From Xanthobacteraceae bacterium (GTDB lineage Bacteria; Pseudomonadota; Alphaproteobacteria; Rhizobiales; Xanthobacteraceae): 17,092 nt of DNA. Position numbers and translations under genes: made by a program. Below, piece by piece: positions 13,131-17,092 of this stretch (the first letter of the stretch is position 1; the number at the start of each line of letters is the position of its first letter). The stretch covers positions 1 through 17,092 of the forward strand of contig JAIESC010000012.1 in the NCBI GenBank assembly GCA_019746355.1, in the 5' to 3' direction. The notes beneath the pieces were generated by a model. That model saw nothing but the letters and a program-made list of their open reading frames with translations, ran no database searches and was not told the origin of the DNA.

Positions 13131-13981
13131 CCGCCCTTGCGCTGGGTGACGAAGATCGTGCGGCCGTCCGCACCGCCGAACGCGAGATTGCTGGGCTCGG
13201 ACGCCGTGAGCGGGATCTCGCGTTCAATCTGCCCGCCGTCGGTCAGGATCACCACGGTGCCCTTCAGCATGCGCGCGGCATAGATGCGGCCGTCGACGTC
13301 GGTCCTGATCCCGTCGATGTCATGGTCGGGAAACTTCCGGACCAGGCGCGGCGATGCGAGCTTCGATCCGTCGATCCGGTAGGCCCAGATTTCCCGGGTG
13401 GTCGACTCGCCGACATAAAGGGTCTTCTCGTCCGGGCTGAGATCGATGCCGTTGGCCGTGCTCAGCGCCCGCGGGCTCGCCATCGGTTCGCCCTGGGCCT
13501 TGCCGTCGGCGGTTCGGGAAATCCTCCAGACCTGGCCGTCGCGCCGCTTCCAGTGCGGATCGCTCGCATAGATCGTGCCGTCCCTGGCGATGGTCATGTC
13601 GTTCGGCTGGTTGAAGGCGTCGGACCGAAAGTACTCCCGCGGAACGGTGCTGCCGGGCGCGATGACGAAGATGTTGTGCTTCTTCCAGTCGGCAATGAAC
13701 ATCCGGCCGTCGGGCGCGAAGCGGATCGAGTTGCCGATGCTGCCATCCGGCAGGGTGGCAAACAGCTCCGAAGCCGAAGCATTCGCCCGAAGCCTGCCGA
13801 TCGTGCCGGCCTTCTGGAAGTTGACGACATAGAGATTGCCGGCGGCGTCGACCGCAGGCCCTTCGATCCCGAACGTGTATTCGCCGGCCCGCGTCACCTG
13901 CCGACTCTGAAACAGCGCCGGTTCCGCATAGAGCGGTCCGCAGATCAGCAAAGCCGGCAACATCCTAAAGAGGCGCGACAT
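13064..13981 (-). CDS. secreted SMP-30/gluconolactonase-like beta-propeller protein
   Basis: This 305-residue protein has a short signal peptide (MSRLFRMLPALLICGPLYA|E). A six-bladed propeller of the SMP-30/gluconolactonase/LRE family follows. The candidate divalent-metal ligands are in place and correctly spaced: Glu about 40 in GIEGPAVD, Asn about 127 in NQPND, Asn about 177 in TANGIDLSPDEKTLYVGES, and Asp about 223 in DIDGIRTDVDGRIYAAR. Family members hydrolyse sugar lactones. Beside a quinoprotein-type sugar dehydrogenase this fits lactone opening in the periplasm, which is inferred. The ATG at 13981 lies inside the end of the upstream dehydrogenase gene (17-base overlap), so translation is probably coupled. 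The sequence runs to VDRPGREFC near the end, so it appears complete. Confidence 0.88.
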   Translation of the reverse strand: MSRLFRMLPALLICGPLYAEPALFQSRQVTRAGEYTFGIEGPAVDAAGNLYVVNFQKAGTIGRLRANASASELFATLPDGSIGNSIRFAPDGRMFIADWKKHNIFVIAPGSTVPREYFRSDAFNQPNDMTIARDGTIYASDPHWKRRDGQVWRISRTADGKAQGEPMASPRALSTANGIDLSPDEKTLYVGESTTREIWAYRIDGSKLASPRLVRKFPDHDIDGIRTDVDGRIYAARMLKGTVVILTDGGQIEREIPLTASEPSNLAFGGADGRTIFVTQRKGGYIESFRVDRPGREFCLQRGGC

Positions 13982-16019
13982 TGCGTTGCTCGATATAGTA
14001 CCCGTCGTCGTCGGTGCACTCGCCGTTGAGATATAGGTCGGCCGGCCTGTAGATGCGGTAAAAACCTGGTTTGTCCCGGGCGGGTTTCTCGGTCACCACA
14101 ACGACCGTGTTCGTCGGGATGGCACCGCAGGTTTTCCCACTTTTGTCATAGACCCTGCGGTCGACACGTCCGGGCCGCACGCGCATGCGCTGGCCCGGCA
14201 CCATCGTCCCCACCAGTCCATCGATCGCGACGAGAAGCTCGCGGTAGGCCGGATCTCCGGCGATGAGCGCGCGGCCGTTGGCCGGCATCACCTTTTCCGA
14301 TCCGAGGCCGCGGAGCCGCGTCCGCAGCCGTCCCGCGGCCGGGTCGCCCGGATAGATCCAGCCGTCCTGTGACAGCGCGAACCGCAGCACGGCATCGTCG
14401 CGCTGGTCTTCGGATTGTTCCGGACGAAGGTCGAAATCCGAGTGGCAGCCGGCGCAGTGCCTCTCGACGAGCTGCGTTCGCATCTGGCGCAGGCGCCGCC
14501 GGTTTGCGTCGTTGGCTCGGACATAGGCGATCAACTGGTCGATCTGCTGGGCGGTGCGGGTGCCGCAGGGCAGCTCCTCGGGCTGCAGGCCGGGCGCGGC
14601 GTCGATCCGGATGACGGTCGCGTTCTTGTCCTCGACCAGCCAGAGCGAGCCGTCGGCGGCCACCGTGATGCCGACCGGGGCGCCCTGCGGCCGCACGCCG
14701 TTCACCTTGTGCCACTGCGAGATGAGCTCGGTGAAGGCCGCGGCCGGCACCTGCGGCTCCTTCTCGGTCTGGAACGGCCTGGTCGGCTCGGCCGCGCAAC
14801 TGACGTTGTAGCGAACCGGCGCGGGACTGATGGCGGGAAAGCCGCTCGCGTCGACGTCGTAGAAAATCACGCGGCTGCCGGTCGGCCGGTAGCCGTGCAG
14901 CCCGACCAACAGCTTGCCGTCGAGCTCGGGCAGCCGGTTGCCGCGATAGTAAAGCATCGCGAGCGGCGCGCTGTGCGGCGGCAGCAGGGAGTGCGGCCGG
15001 CGATAGGCTGTCTTGTTGTTGCAGAAGTCCTTGTAGGCTGCGTTGGTCTGAAGGAACGCCTTGAACTCCGGACTCGCGGTCGCAAGGTCGTAGCAGTAGG
15101 GCCAGCCGTAGTGCCTGCCCCGCTCGAGCGCGTTCAGCTCTTCGTTGGGACGCATCGGGTCCGGAAGATCGCGCGCGTTCTCCGCCTGCAGGAACGCAAA
15201 GCCTTCTGCCGGAAAGCTCGGATGCACCGCCAGCGCCATCGAGTTGCGGAGCCCGCGCGCGAAGATCTCCATCGGCGGATTGACGTCGCCGGGCTGCAGC
15301 GCCGGGAAGACACCGCCCGGCGGCGGCGTGAAGGCCCAGATCGCCGCGAGCGGCGTGGGCCCCTCGCCCGCGGCGCAGCCCTTCGACGTCCTCCCCTTGG
15401 CGACACAGGCATCGGTCGGCGCCCCGACATTGACGTAGAGCCGGCCTGCCGCGTCGAACACGAACGGCTTCATCAGGTGCGCGCTCTCGCCGACCTTGCT
15501 TCCGTCCGGAAGCCGGATGTTGCGGGCGGGCAATCCGCTGACGATCGTTTCAACGGTGCGCGCGGGCTCGCTCGCGAGCGGCTCGAACCGGAATATCGTT
15601 TCCGCTGTGGAGCTGTAGAGCTTGTTGTCGCGGCCCATCATGAGCCCGAACGGATGGTCGAGGCCGTCGAGCAGAACCTTGGTCCGGCGGCCCGGCGGAA
15701 GCTGTGGGTCGAGCAGCAGCAGTCGGCCCTTCGACCGGCTCCACCCACCCATGTCGGCGACAACGAACAGGTCATGACCTGGCACCTGGACGATCGAGCG
15801 CGGGAATTGCAGCCCGTCCTCGGCGCTGGCGACGAGCCCCGCGCAATATCCATGGCGCAGCCCGATGCGCAGCCTCGCAAACACGAACGGCGCCTCGCCG
15901 CAGGTTTCAGCACCGACCGCATATCCGCCGCGCCGCGCCGTCTCTGCTTCGGCGAAGCCGCAAGACAGTGCAAAAAGCATCGCGGCCAGTACGGCCGCAT
16001 GGACCGAAGTGCGTTGCAT
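13965..16019 (-). CDS. secreted PQQ/sorbosone-dehydrogenase-type propeller fused to cytochrome c
   Basis: This 684-residue periplasmic protein has a signal peptide to about residue 26 (AEAE). It is followed by a GSDH/L-sorbosone-dehydrogenase-like beta-propeller (about 50-490). Recognisable blocks are GLDHPFGLMMGRDNKLY, GLRNSMALAVHPSFP and ALERGRHYGWPYCY. A c-type haem domain follows, with CAGCH at about 522-526 (bases 14442-14456) and a likely axial Met in EKVMPANG. The last 75 or so residues hold two Cys and the sequence PGFYRIYRPADLYLNGECTD, an extension I do not recognise. Electrons from sugar/alcohol oxidation would pass to the attached haem. Of the two adjacent ATGs, the second (16019) is better spaced from AGGGG. 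The 3' end overlaps the SMP-30-like gene. Confidence 0.87.
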   Translation of the reverse strand: MQRTSVHAAVLAAMLFALSCGFAEAETARRGGYAVGAETCGEAPFVFARLRIGLRHGYCAGLVASAEDGLQFPRSIVQVPGHDLFVVADMGGWSRSKGRLLLLDPQLPPGRRTKVLLDGLDHPFGLMMGRDNKLYSSTAETIFRFEPLASEPARTVETIVSGLPARNIRLPDGSKVGESAHLMKPFVFDAAGRLYVNVGAPTDACVAKGRTSKGCAAGEGPTPLAAIWAFTPPPGGVFPALQPGDVNPPMEIFARGLRNSMALAVHPSFPAEGFAFLQAENARDLPDPMRPNEELNALERGRHYGWPYCYDLATASPEFKAFLQTNAAYKDFCNNKTAYRRPHSLLPPHSAPLAMLYYRGNRLPELDGKLLVGLHGYRPTGSRVIFYDVDASGFPAISPAPVRYNVSCAAEPTRPFQTEKEPQVPAAAFTELISQWHKVNGVRPQGAPVGITVAADGSLWLVEDKNATVIRIDAAPGLQPEELPCGTRTAQQIDQLIAYVRANDANRRRLRQMRTQLVERHCAGCHSDFDLRPEQSEDQRDDAVLRFALSQDGWIYPGDPAAGRLRTRLRGLGSEKVMPANGRALIAGDPAYRELLVAIDGLVGTMVPGQRMRVRPGRVDRRVYDKSGKTCGAIPTNTVVVVTEKPARDKPGFYRIYRPADLYLNGECTDDDGYYIEQRNVAPL

Positions 16020-16068
16020 CATTACCCCTGCACCGCCACAGCCTCCTTGATCGCCTGCCATCTCTGGG

Positions 16069-16086
16069 TGTCAGCCCAGGCTGACA
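16069..16086. promoter_or_regulatory. perfect 8-2-8 palindrome between divergent genes (candidate operator)
   Basis: TGTCAGCC-CA-GGCTGACA is a perfect inverted repeat with a two-base centre. It lies 50 bases before the dehydrogenase start and 115 bases before the protease start. On the minus strand it follows a GATAAA -10-like box (about 16096-16101) by nine bases, so it would overlap the transcription start of the dehydrogenase operon. The size and symmetry suit a dimeric repressor site. No regulator gene is in the window. Confidence 0.55.
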
Positions 16087-16200
16087 ACTCACAGCTTTAT
16101 CCTGCACTGCGGCTCAATCGTCGCACCGCCCGACTTGTCCACAGCCGCGCGTTTTCCGCCCGCAGGCGCCGCGCTAGCGTTTGCGCCGCTTTTGGGGGCG

Positions 16201-17019
16201 ATGATGGCGGGGACGACACGGCCGCGGCTGCGCGCGCGCATTCATATGTGTGCGGCCGCGGCACTGATGGTGGGACTGTTTTTGCCGGCCGGCCCGGCCG
16301 CAGCGGTCATCAAGGGCACCCCCTCCACGCTCAGTCCGCACGTCGTCCGCATCCATGCCGGCCATATCTGCACCGGCGTTGCGATCGCGCGGCAGGTGAT
16401 CGTCACCGCCCGCCATTGCGTGCGCGGCGGCATGCGCATCGTCGCCGGCCGCGTTTCGATCGGCGTTGCGGGCACGGGACAAAGCGGCACGCTCGATGAC
16501 GGCCGCCGGGTCTCGGTGACGGGCGACGCGGCGATCGTGCGGCTTGCCGCGCCGCTGCCGGCGTCGGTCGTTCCGGTCAAGGTCGGCGAAGGCGACGGCG
16601 ACCAATATACCATCGCCGGCTACGGCACCGCGAACGAGGCGGCCCGCGGCGCGGTCGGCACGCTGCGCGAGGCGAAGCTCGTCGCCGCCGAACCGCGCGC
16701 GCTGGTCGACCCGGGTCGCACCGGCTCGATCGGCGCCAGCGCCTGCTTCGGCGATTCCGGCGGACCGGTGCTGCGCGGCGACGCGCTGATCGGCATCATC
16801 ACCCGCGCCGCACATCCGCACCCGCGCATCGCCTGCGGGCATCTCACGCGCTGGGCGCCGGTGGTGGCGAGCGACGCTTCGGCGACGACTGCCGCTACGC
16901 CCTCGGCGGAGAGCGGAACGCAGGTCGAGGAGGTGCGCCCTGCCAAACGGCGTGCAACGAGGCGCACCCTGCCCAGCAAGGTCGAGATCGCCGGTTACGA
17001 TCCGGCGAGGCCCCACTAG
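16201..17019 (+). CDS. secreted trypsin-fold serine protease (S1 family)
   Basis: This protease of about 272 residues is of the chymotrypsin fold. The catalytic triad is His72 (VTARHC), Asp109 (GDAAIVRL) and Ser186 (CFGDSGGP). Cysteines at 57/73 and 182/212 fit two canonical disulfides. Position 189 (chymotrypsin numbering) is Ser180, as in chymotrypsin rather than trypsin. A signal peptide with a basic N-region and hydrophobic core ends GPAAA directly before VIKGT, which matches the IVGG activation terminus. The C-terminus after about residue 225 is a low-complexity Ala/Ser/Thr stretch and a basic tail (AKRRATRR). I chose the ATG pair at 16201, preceded by GGGGGCG; a TTG at 16135 is open but lacks support. 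The gene diverges from the dehydrogenase operon. Confidence 0.87.
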   Translation: MMAGTTRPRLRARIHMCAAAALMVGLFLPAGPAAAVIKGTPSTLSPHVVRIHAGHICTGVAIARQVIVTARHCVRGGMRIVAGRVSIGVAGTGQSGTLDDGRRVSVTGDAAIVRLAAPLPASVVPVKVGEGDGDQYTIAGYGTANEAARGAVGTLREAKLVAAEPRALVDPGRTGSIGASACFGDSGGPVLRGDALIGIITRAAHPHPRIACGHLTRWAPVVASDASATTAATPSAESGTQVEEVRPAKRRATRRTLPSKVEIAGYDPARPH

Positions 17020-17092
17020 TGCCTACTTTTCATAGAACGTGAGTCGTGATTCAAGATCGGGATGATTCCCGAGGCAAGAGAAGTCTGCGTTT
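17020..17092. other. window end: small dyad and possible start of a further element
   Basis: This stretch is lower in GC than the rest of the window. It holds a dyad TCGGGA-TGAT-TCCCGA (17057-17072) and an ATG at 17063 (Met-Ile-Pro-Glu-Ala-Arg-Glu-Val-Cys) that stays open to the edge. It could be a gene start or the end of a mobile element. Too little is visible to decide. Confidence 0.3.

Noticed and set aside
14415..16499. Very long open frame (about 694 codons) on the plus strand opposite the dehydrogenase gene
   Set aside because: It is an antisense shadow produced by high third-position GC. Its translation is Arg/Gly/Val-rich with no family motif, while the minus strand carries a signal peptide, propeller and CXXCH motifs.
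17020..17092. Insertion-sequence end at the right edge
   Set aside because: Base composition shifts and a small dyad is present, but no transposase or paired terminal repeat can be seen within the window.

Overview
The window is GC-rich and densely coding. Its gene content is a branched-chain/amide ABC transporter operon, orphan TctC/Bug binding proteins, a molybdenum-hydroxylase operon and a PQQ-type dehydrogenase. This fits an alphaproteobacterium of the Bradyrhizobium/Rhodopseudomonas type. That assignment is inferred from gene families and base composition only. I saw no rRNA, tRNA, CRISPR array or intact insertion sequence.

Region 1 (1-8236, minus strand) reads right to left as amidase, periplasmic binding protein, livH, livM, livG, livF, a double RidA-like protein, the FAD subunit and the 2Fe-2S subunit of a xanthine-dehydrogenase-family hydroxylase. 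The large molybdopterin subunit would lie beyond position 1. Four junctions are 4-base ATGA/GTGA stop-start overlaps, so translation is tightly coupled. The layout suggests uptake of an amide- or N-heterocycle-like compound, amide hydrolysis, hydroxylation and clean-up of a reactive imine/enamine. The substrate cannot be read from the sequence. The operon has short tandem duplications at two gene ends and a strong hairpin after the binding-protein gene.

Region 2 (8237-9924, plus strand) holds an orphan TctC/Bug binding protein and then a small multidrug-resistance protein of the SugE/Gdx guanidinium-exporter type. Directly before the exporter are two hairpins with ACGA loops followed by a ribosome binding site: a guanidine-II (mini-ykkC) riboswitch. 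A clean intrinsic terminator follows the gene.

Region 3 (9925-13066) is a mosaic. It contains a 3' fragment that looks like an alpha/beta-hydrolase tail, a second TctC/Bug protein, a convergent HpxZ/AtzH-like protein, an acetamidase/formamidase whose frame runs about 85 codons past its family end, and, antisense to that run-on, a frameshifted tail of a polysaccharide-deacetylase/allantoinase-like gene. The contents point to ureide/amide nitrogen use, with rearrangement at both edges.

Region 4 (13064-17092) has a two-gene minus-strand operon: a secreted PQQ/sorbosone-dehydrogenase-type propeller with a cytochrome c domain, then a secreted SMP-30/gluconolactonase-like protein. A divergent gene encodes a secreted trypsin-fold protease that seems to lack a propeptide. 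A perfect 8-2-8 palindrome lies between the divergent starts. The last 73 bases hold no complete gene.
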